Shown here: piece by piece, positions 1-8,638 of the stretch
How the letters are laid out: every line of letters begins with the position of its first letter
Numbering within the stretch: the first letter of the stretch is position 1
From: an uncultured Gammaproteobacteria bacterium
GTDB lineage: Bacteria; Pseudomonadota; Gammaproteobacteria; Enterobacterales; Psychrobiaceae
Assembly: GCA_913060565.1 (NCBI GenBank)
Contig: CAJXRU010000020.1
Coordinates: forward strand, 1 to 41,664
Length of the DNA stretch: 41,664 bases
Direction: 5' to 3'
Translations under genes and position numbers: made by a program
Notes under the pieces: generated by a model
The model's database searches: none
Seen by the model: the letters and a program-made list of their open reading frames with translations, nothing else
Told to the model about the DNA's origin: nothing

Positions 1-48
1 CGAGATCATGCCTAGTCTCGTGGGCTCGGAGATGTGTATAAGAGACAG
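1..48 (+). other. Illumina Nextera adapter with i7 index (not genomic)
   Basis: These bases match the Nextera transposase adapter. Positions 1-6 (CGAGAT) are the tail of the P7 sequence and 7-14 (CATGCCTA) are an 8-base i7 index, the reverse complement of Nextera index N706. Positions 15-29 read GTCTCGTGGGCTCGG, and 30-48 read AGATGTGTATAAGAGACAG, the 19-bp Tn5 mosaic end. Genomic sequence begins at 49 and runs in frame into the truncated receptor gene. This is untrimmed adapter at an assembly end, not a mobile element. Confidence 0.98.
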
Positions 49-1041
49 GTAATGTCTTGGTAATGTGTAGTCAGGGGTTCTGTTTTGCTCATCTGCAACA
101 AACAGGCGCGCCAAGTCATCGGTTGCTGTTAGTTCATTACTGATAAATAGTAATTTGAGATTGTTTTTCGCATCTACTTGATGATTGATGTCGCCGCTAA
201 GCTCCCACTTTTTTCTATCATTATCAAAGACTAGCACTGTTGTTTCTTGTGCGTTCGCGCTCCATTTGTCGTGAATTTGTAGGAATTCGGCGTCGATGTA
301 GTTTTTCTCAAGGAGCCCACTAACTTGCAATGCAGTACGAGGCGACAGGTTGTATTCGAGTTTTCCAGTGAACTGATCTTGTTGATACCAATTGCGACGA
401 TTGCCTGTTTTGGTATCGGTGTGTGATTTATCTGGCGCATGATAATAATCGATAATCGACAAGTTGGTCGGGCTAACACTATGGTTAACGCCTAATCGAT
501 ATTTTAGATCGCCTTTTGCGGCGCTATATACGACAGAGAATTCTGGTTTCTCGCCCATTCCCTCTGCTTTGATACTGCCTAACGACCATAGCACCGACGA
601 CTCAATATTTTGCTTTAGAACGACGTTAATAATGAGTCCGTTGCTTTGCACATCAAGATCGGAGCGGGTGCCTCTGATAAGCTCAATGTAGTCTACGTCT
701 TGCGCCTGAATATTGGTGAGTTCTTTTTGAATGCTGTTTTCTTTGCCGGATATTCGTTTGTTGTTAATAAGTATTTGGTCGCCGCTAGAACCAAATCCTC
801 GACTTTGCTCTGCATTATTCATGGCCACAATTATGCTGTTAGCGCCGGGTGTTTTTTCTAGCATGTCATACAACGTTTGCGGGGAGAATGTTGTAAAAAA
901 GTCAGCCTTGTAGGTATCTACAGCTGCGTTGTTTGTCGTTGAACTTTCTGCATTGGCACTCGATATTCCAAGGCTTAGTGTCATGGCAGCAAGAAGCGAC
1001 TGCGCCAGCTTGGAGCTAGGTGACTTTAGTAGATAAGACAT
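49..1041 (-). CDS. TonB-dependent receptor, N-terminal part (3'-truncated by contig end)
   Basis: Reading from ATG 1041 the frame stays open for 331 codons up to the adapter. The product starts with a Sec signal peptide (hydrophobic LAQSLLAAMTLSLG, probable cleavage after SANA near residue 31). A plug domain follows with the typical elements: TLYDMLEKTPGA, a GFGSSGDQILINNKR block, and DVDYIELIRG. Beta-barrel strands begin near residue 150. Receptors of this family import substrates across the outer membrane using TonB/ExbB/ExbD energy. About half or more of the barrel is missing, so the substrate cannot be inferred. AGGAT lies about 8 nt before the ATG. The gene is divergent from a two-component system, which may regulate it. 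No stop codon or frameshift appears in the portion present. Confidence 0.85.
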
Positions 1042-1131
1042 CGTTGAAATCCTGTAATTAAGTTAAATTAATCTTAAGGACTTAACGATTTAGCAAGTAG
1101 GCACACAACGTAAAAATAACAGGTTGAATGT

Positions 1132-1175
1132 TTTACAAAAGTTTACATTGGAGTGGACGATATCTTTGGTATATT
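1132..1175 (+). promoter_or_regulatory. Candidate promoter of the two-component operon with OmpR-type direct repeats
   Basis: Two TTTACA hexamers begin exactly 10 bp apart (1132-1137 and 1142-1147), the helical-phase spacing used by OmpR/PhoB-family regulators. They are followed by TTGGAG (1148-1153), a 16-bp spacer and TATATT (1170-1175), a plausible -35/-10 pair. Autoregulation by the downstream response regulator is inferred. The pattern is short and AT-rich, so chance is possible. Confidence 0.35.
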
Positions 1176-1207
1176 CTCGCAGAGCAATTCACTTCGATTG
1201 GCGAGTT

Positions 1208-1903
1208 ATGACAACAAAACCCACACTTTTAATTGTTGAAGATGAACCGAGTATTTTACGTGGTTTAACTGATCTCTTTGTTTTTCATGGTTTTAATGTA
1301 GAGAGTGAAACCGATGGTCAACAAGGTTTAGATCGCGCGTTAGCTGCGCAATTTTCCTGTGTCATTTTAGATGTGATGTTACCATCTATCGACGGTTTTC
1401 AAATTTGTAATGCCATTAGACAACATTCTCAAACACAACCCATATTGATGCTGACCGCAAAGAACACTGAACAAGATATTATTAACGGTTTAACACTAGG
1501 GGCAGATGATTATTTAGCTAAGCCCTTTTCAACATCTGAATTGGTGTTGAGAGTGTCGGCATTAATTAGGCGCTCAGGACTGGCCCTCACAGAGACAAAG
1601 TTGACTATAAACAGCCATGTAAATGTGTGTACGCAAAAATTAACCGGCATGTCTTATGCGCAAAACGTAAAATATACACGGCGTGAAGTCGCCATTTTGA
1701 GCTACTTGCATCTAAAAACGGCGCCGGTGTCTCGAGAAGAATTGTTGAAAGAAGTGTGGGACTACAAATCGACAGAACATTTGGATACCCGCACGGTAGA
1801 CATTCATATTGCCAAGCTGAGAAAGAAGATTGAAAGCGACCCGAAATCGCCGCAGCATTTGGTGACATTTAGAGGTGAGGGGTATCAGTTATTAACTGGC
1901 TAA
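1208..1903 (+). CDS. OmpR/PhoB-family response regulator
   Basis: This 231-aa DNA-binding response regulator has a receiver domain (residues 5-118) with acidic pair E11/D12, phospho-acceptor D55 (VILDVMLP), a conserved Thr in MLTAK and the switch Lys in AKPFS. A winged-helix effector domain follows (about 135-230), ending in the typical TVDIHIAKLRKKIE and FRGEGYQL motifs. An in-frame ATG at 1124 would add 28 residues and overlap the likely promoter. ATG 1208 starts the receiver domain at its normal position and is preferred. The sensor kinase lies immediately downstream in another frame, giving a standard two-component pair. The target is unknown; the divergent TonB receptor gene is the obvious candidate. 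Confidence 0.93.
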   Translation: MTTKPTLLIVEDEPSILRGLTDLFVFHGFNVESETDGQQGLDRALAAQFSCVILDVMLPSIDGFQICNAIRQHSQTQPILMLTAKNTEQDIINGLTLGADDYLAKPFSTSELVLRVSALIRRSGLALTETKLTINSHVNVCTQKLTGMSYAQNVKYTRREVAILSYLHLKTAPVSREELLKEVWDYKSTEHLDTRTVDIHIAKLRKKIESDPKSPQHLVTFRGEGYQLLTG

Positions 1904-1998
1904 AAAGCAATATTGAGCTGTTTAAAAATAGTAATCAGGTACTTAATTATCCACAACAAATCAATCGATTACGTGTATTCACACTGATCTTTTTTCTG

Positions 1999-3669
1999 TT
2001 GCTATTTTTGCCCATGTGTATTATTTCAGCGGTGACCTATGCGCAGTTTGAGAAAGAACAACGGTCTCAATATCAGCAGCAAAGCGACAAAATGTCAGCA
2101 GCCATTAATAAGCGTTTGTTTAAACGAAGAACGCTGCCAAATGCGATTAAATATAGCGAATTTGGTTACTATCAGCATCTCTATAATCCAATTAGTAAAC
2201 AGCTAACACAGGCGCTATCGCCGTTATCAAACTCAGATTATTACGAACGCACAGACGGATTAATCGGTTATTTTCAGATTGATCAACAAGGTGAATTTAG
2301 CAGCCCAGTTTGGCCTTTTGTGATTGGTAGTTTTGATGACGAACAAGCGATGAAGTCGTCAAGCGATACCGCGTTTATGGCAAGACGGGCACTGGTGATG
2401 AAACTTCAGGAAATTGTCGCGAATTCCAAAGAGATCGCAGCGCTGACAGCAACAACAATGGTAGAGAAAACGCTGTTCAACTTGGTAGCCGACGTACGTG
2501 ATTATTACATCTTTTATCGCGTTGTTAATTTTAACGAGCAGCTCATCATGCAAGGTTACGTGATGAATCAAGCGGAGTTTTTAGCACCGATTATTGACAG
2601 CACCATGAACATTGCACAGTTCAACAAACCGATTAGCATTGTGCTTGAGGATGTGTCGCATGAAGACAATAAATACCTATTTACTCGTCACAATCAGCAA
2701 GACGATGTGAGTGTCACTCCATTAAGCCATTTCTCGGTGTTAGACAATCAATGGATAATTGGCACCAAAACACTTAATTACCCCTTCTCAAATTTTCAGC
2801 TGTCTTATGTCACGCCCGAATTAGCATTGTCGTCAACAGCGGTGTATAGCGTTGGTTTAATGGCTGTTTTACTGGTGACATTAGTTTTAGGCTGCTACGG
2901 TTTTTATCGCATAGGACTGCAACAGCTTACATTAGCCGAGCAACAACTTAACTTTGTATCTTCTGTCAGTCATGAGCTAAAAACACCACTCACTTCAATT
3001 CGTATGTATTCAGAGATGTTAAAGACGGGCATAGTGCTTTCTAAAGAGCATCAGCTTGAATACTATGAATTTATTCACAGTGAAAGCGAGCGCTTGTCAC
3101 GCTTGATAGACAATATTTTGCAATTGGCGACACTTAATCAGCCCGAACAAAATGTGAATCTTGAGTACATCAAACTCAGCATTTTGCAGGATATGATTCG
3201 TTCAAAAGTATCTTCATTGTTTGAGGCAAACGATTTTCAGTTATTTATTTCACAACCCTTTGAACAGCCAGATAAAATTAATGTTCTAGTCGATAGCGAT
3301 GCCTTTTCTCAAGTCATTATTAATATCACAGATAATGCGATTAAGTTCTTTAATCGAGAAGAAATAGCTGACATCACGCGGCAGAAAATTGATTTTACGT
3401 TCAGCAAGAGTCAGCGTCATAAAGATCAACTTCAGTTAGAAATTCGTGACTATGGGCAAGGGATAAGTGTTGAGCAAGAGAACAAAATTTTCGACCTATT
3501 TTACCGTGGTGGCAGTGAGCTAACCCGCACTACACAAGGCACCGGTATCGGTTTAGCACTCGTTCAGGAGTTAATGTCAGCTCAAGATGGAACAATTCAA
3601 GTCAAACGCATGAACCCTGGATTAGCAATGATCATGACGTTTAAGTGTAATACCAATTCCATTAAATAA
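1999..3669 (+). CDS. Sensor histidine kinase (HisKA/HATPase_c)
   Basis: This is a membrane-bound kinase partner of the upstream response regulator. Counting from TTG 1999, a hydrophobic N-terminus is followed by a periplasmic sensor region of about 260 residues with no recognised fold. A second membrane segment spans about 280-305. The HisKA motif SSVSHELKTPLTSIR has the phospho-acceptor at H325. The ATPase domain carries an N box (DNAIKF), a G1 box (DYGQGIS), and a G2 box (GTGIGLALV). TTG 1999 is the first standard start codon, but it cuts the first transmembrane helix in half. The frame is open upstream to 1879 and encodes LRVFTLIFFLLL just before it, so real translation may begin at a non-canonical codon such as ATT 1891, overlapping the regulator gene. 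Confidence 0.9.
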   Translation: MLFLPMCIISAVTYAQFEKEQRSQYQQQSDKMSAAINKRLFKRRTLPNAIKYSEFGYYQHLYNPISKQLTQALSPLSNSDYYERTDGLIGYFQIDQQGEFSSPVWPFVIGSFDDEQAMKSSSDTAFMARRALVMKLQEIVANSKEIAALTATTMVEKTLFNLVADVRDYYIFYRVVNFNEQLIMQGYVMNQAEFLAPIIDSTMNIAQFNKPISIVLEDVSHEDNKYLFTRHNQQDDVSVTPLSHFSVLDNQWIIGTKTLNYPFSNFQLSYVTPELALSSTAVYSVGLMAVLLVTLVLGCYGFYRIGLQQLTLAEQQLNFVSSVSHELKTPLTSIRMYSEMLKTGIVLSKEHQLEYYEFIHSESERLSRLIDNILQLATLNQPEQNVNLEYIKLSILQDMIRSKVSSLFEANDFQLFISQPFEQPDKINVLVDSDAFSQVIINITDNAIKFFNREEIADITRQKIDFTFSKSQRHKDQLQLEIRDYGQGISVEQENKIFDLFYRGGSELTRTTQGTGIGLALVQELMSAQDGTIQVKRMNPGLAMIMTFKCNTNSIK

Positions 3670-3786
3670 TAGTATTGAGCGAATATAGCATAAGAAATTA
3701 GGACTGCCTGTATAAAAATTATCATCATTTGTTATCATAGCGAGATAATGTTTTAATCATAATGTGTAGCCTAGTTATCGTTGTCT

Positions 3787-6408
3787 ATGTTTAAAAATAT
3801 CTCTTTTTTCTTTGTGCTTATTTCTTGCTGTGATGTATTTGCGTCGACAGATACTAGCTTTGAAGAGTTTTTTCGCACACACAAACTTATTTCACTTTTA
3901 ATCAATCCCGATAATGGTGCGATAGTTGACGCCAACAATGCTGCGGTGGATTTTTACGGTTACTCTGCGCGCCATATTCGTCAGATGGCTATTCAAGATA
4001 TTAATATGCTCAGCGCTGAGCAAGTCGCGAACGAGCGACTCGAAGCGAAGTCAGAAAATCGTAACTATTTTATATTCAGACATCGATTAGCCAACGATAC
4101 CATTAAAACTGTTCAAGTCTATTCATCGCCGATTACGGTTAACGGTGAAAAATTATTATTTTCAATTATTCGAGATATCTCTTCTGAGCGCGAGATTCAG
4201 CAGCAGCTATGGCACTATCAGAGCAACCTCGAAACACTCGTCGATAAACAAGTAAACATTTTAAGAACGCAGTCAAAACAACAATCGATTTATCAATTTT
4301 TTGCCATCGTCGCTTTGGCGGCATTTAGTATATTTTTGATTTATTTACTTAAACGTAAAAACATCGTTGAGCGTCAGATAAAAACACTGTCACAAATTGT
4401 TCAGCAAAGCCCAGTGGCCATTGCCACATTAGACACGCACGGTAACATCACTTACAGCAATGCAGAGTTCGACGCAAAACAACGTAGTAAAGACCTATTA
4501 AATACTAATAAAAACAATAGCTTTATCGATTTCTATCAAGATCATCATAAGAATTTGCAAGACCTAAAAGATAAAATGCATCAGGGCCAAGATTGGCAGG
4601 GGGAGCTGTGTAGCGTCAATAAACAGGGTCATGAACATTGGGATATGACCAATGTATTTCCACTTGTCGATGCAGCTGACAATGCAAAACATGTAGTAAT
4701 TAGCCAAGACATTACTCGCTTGAAAGAGCATGAAAAACAATTGCGTTTAGCATCAACTGTTTTTCATACAGCAACTGAAGCAGTGATGGTGTGTGACATT
4801 AACAATAGAATTCTTGCAACCAATAAAGCATTTACCAAGATAACCGGTTACACAGAAGCCGAAGTGCTGGGACGCGATCCATCAATACTTCAATCGGGCC
4901 ATCACGACCGCGCATTCTATCAACATATGTTTGAGCAACTAGAAAGCATTGGTAGTTGGCAAGGCGAAATTTCGAATCGCCGTAAAAGCGGTGAAATTTA
5001 TTATGAATGGCTTTCTATTACGGCGCTAACTAGTCCTACTGGCCAGCTTGAGGCGTATGTATCTTTATTCAACGATATTACCAAGCGTAAGCGCGTTGAG
5101 GATAAAATTTATCATCAAGCGAATTTCGATGGCCTTACTGGGTTGGCCAATAGAAACTTGTTTTCTGATCGCCTAAGACATAGCTTGTCTCAAGCACAGC
5201 GCCAATCGAGCCAATTGGCGTTAATGTTTATTGATCTGGATGGTTTTAAACAAATTAATGATAATTTTGGTCATTCTCAAGGTGATTTATTACTGCAAAG
5301 TGTTAGTCAGAGATTAACAGATTCAATACGTTCATCAGATATGATCGCGCGATTGGGTGGTGACGAGTTCGCCGTTATTATTACTAAGAAAAAAGACATT
5401 GAAGCGGTTGATGTGATCGCAAACAAAATTATTCAAGAGATATCTAAGCCATTCAATTTAAATAATAAAGAAGGTTATGTTACAGCAAGTATTGGCATCG
5501 TTATTTTTCCAGAAGATGGTAATGACGTCGAAGAGCTACTCACCAAAGCCGATAGCGCTATGTACAAAGCAAAAGCCAATGGACGTAACAATTTTCAATT
5601 CTTCACCAAAGAGATGGATGTTGATGCGCAGCAAAAACGTGAGTTAACGACCGAGCTGAGAGCAGCAATGAAACACGACCAATTTGAAGTTTGGTTTCAA
5701 CCAATTCACGATTGCAAAACAAACCATCTAACTTACAGCGAAGCCCTAGTTCGTTGGAATCATCCCCAGCGGGGTATTGTTTCGCCGCAGAGCTTCATTC
5801 CTATCGCTGAAGATATTGGGCTTATCAATAATTTGGGATATTTCGTGCTACGACAAGCTTGTCAGCAAGCTGCACAATGGCAGAACATCACTGAAAACGC
5901 ACCGGGAGTAGCTGTTAATGTTTCTTCCATTCAATTTCAACAGGATGATTTTGCAGCCCAAGTTGCCAAGGTGCTTTTTGACACTCAACTTCCCCCTGAA
6001 AAACTCATCCTTGAGATTACTGAGAGTCTTTTAATCGCCGATGATCAAAAGGTTTACCAACAACTTAACGCATTGAGAGAGTTAGGTATTAGCATTAGCC
6101 TTGATGATTTTGGCACTGGCTATTCGTCGTTAAGTTATTTAAAACGCTTTCCCATTAATAAATTAAAAATTGATCAAAGCTTTGTGCGCGGCATTGGCGA
6201 AGATCACACTGACACTCAGTTAATTAGCGCCATATTATCGATGGCCAAAAGTTTACAAATGGTTGTTGTGGCTGAAGGTGTCGAAACAGAATTTCAACTC
6301 GAACAAATTAAAGCACTAGACTGCGATCTTGTTCAGGGGTATGTCTTTAGTAAACCGCTGCCAGCGGGTAGTTTTGAGGATTATTTGCGACAACACATTC
6401 AACATTAA
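3787..6408 (+). CDS. PAS-GGDEF-EAL cyclic-di-GMP signalling protein
   Basis: An 873-aa protein able in principle to make and degrade c-di-GMP. Order: signal peptide or first membrane segment (residues 1-20), a PAS domain (about 24-140), a transmembrane helix (about 168-190), two more PAS domains (about 205-315 and 320-445), GGDEF (about 450-610) and EAL (about 620-865). The cyclase signature GGDEF (524-528) is intact and is preceded by the inhibitory I-site RSSD at the usual five-residue distance. The phosphodiesterase motifs are also intact: EALVRW from 652 and DDFGTGYSSL. Which activity dominates cannot be read from sequence. TTG 3781 is also in frame; ATG 3787 gives the cleaner signal peptide. 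There is no obvious Shine-Dalgarno sequence. The gene follows the two-component pair by about 115 bp. Confidence 0.92.
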   Translation: MFKNISFFFVLISCCDVFASTDTSFEEFFRTHKLISLLINPDNGAIVDANNAAVDFYGYSARHIRQMAIQDINMLSAEQVANERLEAKSENRNYFIFRHRLANDTIKTVQVYSSPITVNGEKLLFSIIRDISSEREIQQQLWHYQSNLETLVDKQVNILRTQSKQQSIYQFFAIVALAAFSIFLIYLLKRKNIVERQIKTLSQIVQQSPVAIATLDTHGNITYSNAEFDAKQRSKDLLNTNKNNSFIDFYQDHHKNLQDLKDKMHQGQDWQGELCSVNKQGHEHWDMTNVFPLVDAADNAKHVVISQDITRLKEHEKQLRLASTVFHTATEAVMVCDINNRILATNKAFTKITGYTEAEVLGRDPSILQSGHHDRAFYQHMFEQLESIGSWQGEISNRRKSGEIYYEWLSITALTSPTGQLEAYVSLFNDITKRKRVEDKIYHQANFDGLTGLANRNLFSDRLRHSLSQAQRQSSQLALMFIDLDGFKQINDNFGHSQGDLLLQSVSQRLTDSIRSSDMIARLGGDEFAVIITKKKDIEAVDVIANKIIQEISKPFNLNNKEGYVTASIGIVIFPEDGNDVEELLTKADSAMYKAKANGRNNFQFFTKEMDVDAQQKRELTTELRAAMKHDQFEVWFQPIHDCKTNHLTYSEALVRWNHPQRGIVSPQSFIPIAEDIGLINNLGYFVLRQACQQAAQWQNITENAPGVAVNVSSIQFQQDDFAAQVAKVLFDTQLPPEKLILEITESLLIADDQKVYQQLNALRELGISISLDDFGTGYSSLSYLKRFPINKLKIDQSFVRGIGEDHTDTQLISAILSMAKSLQMVVVAEGVETEFQLEQIKALDCDLVQGYVFSKPLPAGSFEDYLRQHIQH

Positions 6409-6481
6409 AGCTCACTTAATGTCTTAATTGATAAGATTTAAGTCATGTAGCCCATCACCCTAACCTGAATGATTGTTTATC

Positions 6482-6516
6482 TAAGACTGCTCTACAAGTC
6501 TTGTAGAGCAGTCTTA
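6482..6516. repeat. 35-bp near-perfect palindrome between convergent genes
   Basis: Two 17-bp arms are exact reverse complements (TAAGACTGCTCTACAAG at 6482-6498, and its complement at 6500-6516) separated by one base. It lies between the stop of the GGDEF-EAL gene (6408) and that of the oppositely oriented oxidoreductase gene (6559). It could act as a bidirectional terminator, but neither side has a T-tract. A protein-binding or cruciform site is the alternative. Confidence 0.7.
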
Positions 6517-6558
6517 AGACCATGCACCGTTCAAAGCATGTTATACCAATTCTATAAA

Positions 6559-7536
6559 TTATACGGTCAGCGTAACTTTTCCTACCGCTTGGCCAGATGA
6601 CAGGTGATCATGTGCTTTGGCTACTTCCCAGATTGAATAATCACTGTCGTCGATAAGCGGTTTTATCTTACCTGCATCAACTAATGCTGCAATTTTTGTC
6701 AATATGCGCCCATGAGATTCATAATTAACGCCATGAAACAATGGAATAAGCATCAAAATACTATGGAACGATAAGCCTTTTAATGCCACTTGTAATGGGT
6801 CTTCAATGGGTAGAATTGTCGACACATGACCATTAAACTTAACCGCTTCGAACGATTTTTGAATGTTGTCTCCAGCCACTGTATCGAACACTTTATCAAA
6901 ACCGACGCCATTAGTGTGTTTAGCCACATAACTCGCGACATCTTCGCTGGTGTAGTCTACTAAGTTGTCAGCACCCATTGATTTGGCTAACGCTTCATTT
7001 GCCGGAGAGTAGGTTGCCGTTACATTGGCACCTAACGTTTTAGCTAACTGAATTGCAATGTGGCCCACGCCGCCTGTAGCACCATGAATTAACACGTTAT
7101 CGCCTGCTTTTACATTCATCTTATCAACTAGAGCTTCATAAGAAGTGATTGAAACCAAAGGCAATGCCGCCGCTTGTTTCATTGTTAGTGTCTTAGGTTT
7201 TTGAGCCATTAAACGCGCATCAACCAACATGTATTCAGCTAACGCGCCATCAACGCCGTTAATGCCTCCTGCCATGCCATAAACTTCGTCACCCACATTA
7301 AAGTCTTCAACATGTTCACCAACTTCGGTGACGATTCCGGCGACATCACCATGAAGAATCTGAGGTAAATTTGCTGACCAAGGCAATTCAACTGATCGCA
7401 ACATGGTATCAATTGGATTAACACTTGTTGCTTTAACTTCCACGACCATGTGTCCTGCTTTTACAATAGGCTTTGCTTTTTCTGCCAATCTAAAAACGTC
7501 AGTGCTGCCTATATTATCAATAACCATTGCTTTCAT
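6559..7536 (-). CDS. MDR-family NAD(P)H-dependent oxidoreductase (quinone oxidoreductase-like)
   Basis: This 325-aa protein belongs to the medium-chain dehydrogenase/reductase superfamily. It has an N-terminal GroES-like domain (HGDVAGIVTEVGEHV) and a Rossmann domain with the nucleotide-binding motif GATGGVGHIAIQLAK near residue 155. It lacks the GHE and four-cysteine zinc-site pattern of alcohol dehydrogenases, which favours the zinc-independent quinone or enone reductase branch. The substrate is unknown. AGGTAAAG sits upstream of the ATG. It is divergent from a LysR-type regulator gene (147 bp between starts), which is the probable controller, a common arrangement for this enzyme class. Confidence 0.88.
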   Translation of the reverse strand: MKAMVIDNIGSTDVFRLAEKAKPIVKAGHMVVEVKATSVNPIDTMLRSVELPWSANLPQILHGDVAGIVTEVGEHVEDFNVGDEVYGMAGGINGVDGALAEYMLVDARLMAQKPKTLTMKQAAALPLVSITSYEALVDKMNVKAGDNVLIHGATGGVGHIAIQLAKTLGANVTATYSPANEALAKSMGADNLVDYTSEDVASYVAKHTNGVGFDKVFDTVAGDNIQKSFEAVKFNGHVSTILPIEDPLQVALKGLSFHSILMLIPLFHGVNYESHGRILTKIAALVDAGKIKPLIDDSDYSIWEVAKAHDHLSSGQAVGKVTLTV

Positions 7537-7613
7537 ATTCTTTACCTGCTTTGTTGTTTCGTTTAGTTGCAGCCATTTTATGCGTTGCTAATAAAACCAA
7601 CAATTACCCAACC

Positions 7614-7630
7614 AGCAAATTACTTTTGCT
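7614..7630. promoter_or_regulatory. Candidate LysR-type operator between divergent genes
   Basis: A perfect inverted repeat, AGCAAA-N5-TTTGCT, lies in the shared promoter region of the oxidoreductase and the LysR gene, 54 bp before the LysR start. LysR-type proteins typically bind dyads of this size and regulate both divergent genes. Assignment to this regulator is inferred from position. Confidence 0.5.
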
Positions 7631-7683
7631 TTTTGAGCAACACACAGTAAAGTGTTAACACCCACTTATTGCTAGGAATAAGC

Positions 7684-8583
7684 ATGAGCTCTTTAAACCG
7701 ATTACTCTATTTTAACTGCGTTGTTGAAAAAGGCAGTATCTCAGAAGCTAGCAGGATATTTGATGTACAGCCGTCTTCAATCTCTAGACAGTTAGCCGCA
7801 CTCGAACAAGATTTAGGTGTTCGCCTGCTAAATAAAACAACCAGAAATACAGGGTTAACTGAAGCTGGGCGAAAATATTATGAATTCTCTCAACGTATTG
7901 TTTCGGAATTTGACGAAGCGAAAAGAGCCGTCAATGATTTACAAGAAAGCCCCATAGGCAAATTGAAAATCAGTATGACTGTAGGCTTTGGCGAAAGTGT
8001 TGTGTTGCCACTAGTTCCTCAATTTATGTTGCAATACCCCAATATCGACATAGATATTGAGTTAACAGAACGAGTTGTCGATCTCGTTGAAGAAAACATC
8101 GATGTAGCTATCCGTAGCGGTCGGTTGTCCGACTCGTCAATGATCGCTAAGCAACTGGCATTCAACAATTTTATGTTATGTGCCACTCCTCGCTATTTAG
8201 CAAATCATGGTGTTCCTGACAATCCAGACGATTTGGCACAACATACCTGTATTCGATACAGTTATGCACGCTGGCAAGATTGGTTTTTGATGGCAAAGAA
8301 AAGAACCAAACTTTTGATTAATAATACGATTTCAGTAAACTCAGTGAATGGCCAAAAACAACTTTTATTGAATGATGCAGGACTGACATTAATGCCGATT
8401 TGGGCGATAAAAGATGAGCTAGCCAACGGTTCTTTAGTACATGTTATGCAAGAGTATACGCTTAGTCCGTATGAAGAATTGAGTGCAACCTACGCGCTTT
8501 ATTTAAAACGGGACATGATGTCACCCAAAGTACGAGTATTTTTAGATTTTCTAATCGAGAATATCGAAGATACTAGCGTATAA
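7684..8583 (+). CDS. LysR-family transcriptional regulator
   Basis: A 299-aa regulator with an N-terminal winged helix-turn-helix (residues 2-60; ASRIFDVQPSSISRQLAALEQDLGVRLL is the canonical recognition block) and a periplasmic-binding-protein-like co-inducer domain. It resembles the aminophenol-type LysR proteins common in proteobacteria. ATG 7684 is preferred over an upstream in-frame TTG (7669) because AGGA lies 6 nt before it. Divergent orientation to the MDR oxidoreductase suggests that it controls that gene. The inducer is unknown. Confidence 0.92.
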   Translation: MSSLNRLLYFNCVVEKGSISEASRIFDVQPSSISRQLAALEQDLGVRLLNKTTRNTGLTEAGRKYYEFSQRIVSEFDEAKRAVNDLQESPIGKLKISMTVGFGESVVLPLVPQFMLQYPNIDIDIELTERVVDLVEENIDVAIRSGRLSDSSMIAKQLAFNNFMLCATPRYLANHGVPDNPDDLAQHTCIRYSYARWQDWFLMAKKRTKLLINNTISVNSVNGQKQLLLNDAGLTLMPIWAIKDELANGSLVHVMQEYTLSPYEELSATYALYLKRDMMSPKVRVFLDFLIENIEDTSV

Positions 8584-8595
8584 ACACTGAAATAG

Positions 8596-8630
8596 GCTCT
8601 TGAGCGAATGCCAAACATTCACTCAAGGGC
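8596..8630. terminator. Stem-loop between convergent genes, probable bidirectional terminator
   Basis: A 15-bp stem (8596-8610 with 8616-8630, one mismatch and one G-U pair) has a 5-nt loop. It sits between the LysR stop (8583) and the TonB-like gene stop (8639). T-tracts are weak on both sides. Confidence 0.5.
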
Positions 8631-8638
8631 AGACGAGT

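Noticed and set aside
30-48. Tn5 mosaic end that could be taken for a transposon terminus
   Set aside because: It is contiguous with the Nextera P7 tail and index, so it comes from library preparation and not from the genome.
231-479. 82-codon minus-strand reading frame inside the receptor gene region
   Set aside because: It is in a different frame from the receptor and has no recognisable features. The 331-codon receptor frame explains this stretch.
1605-1868. 87-codon minus-strand frame inside the response regulator
   Set aside because: It is antisense to the conserved helix-turn-helix region, with no ribosome-binding site or domain.
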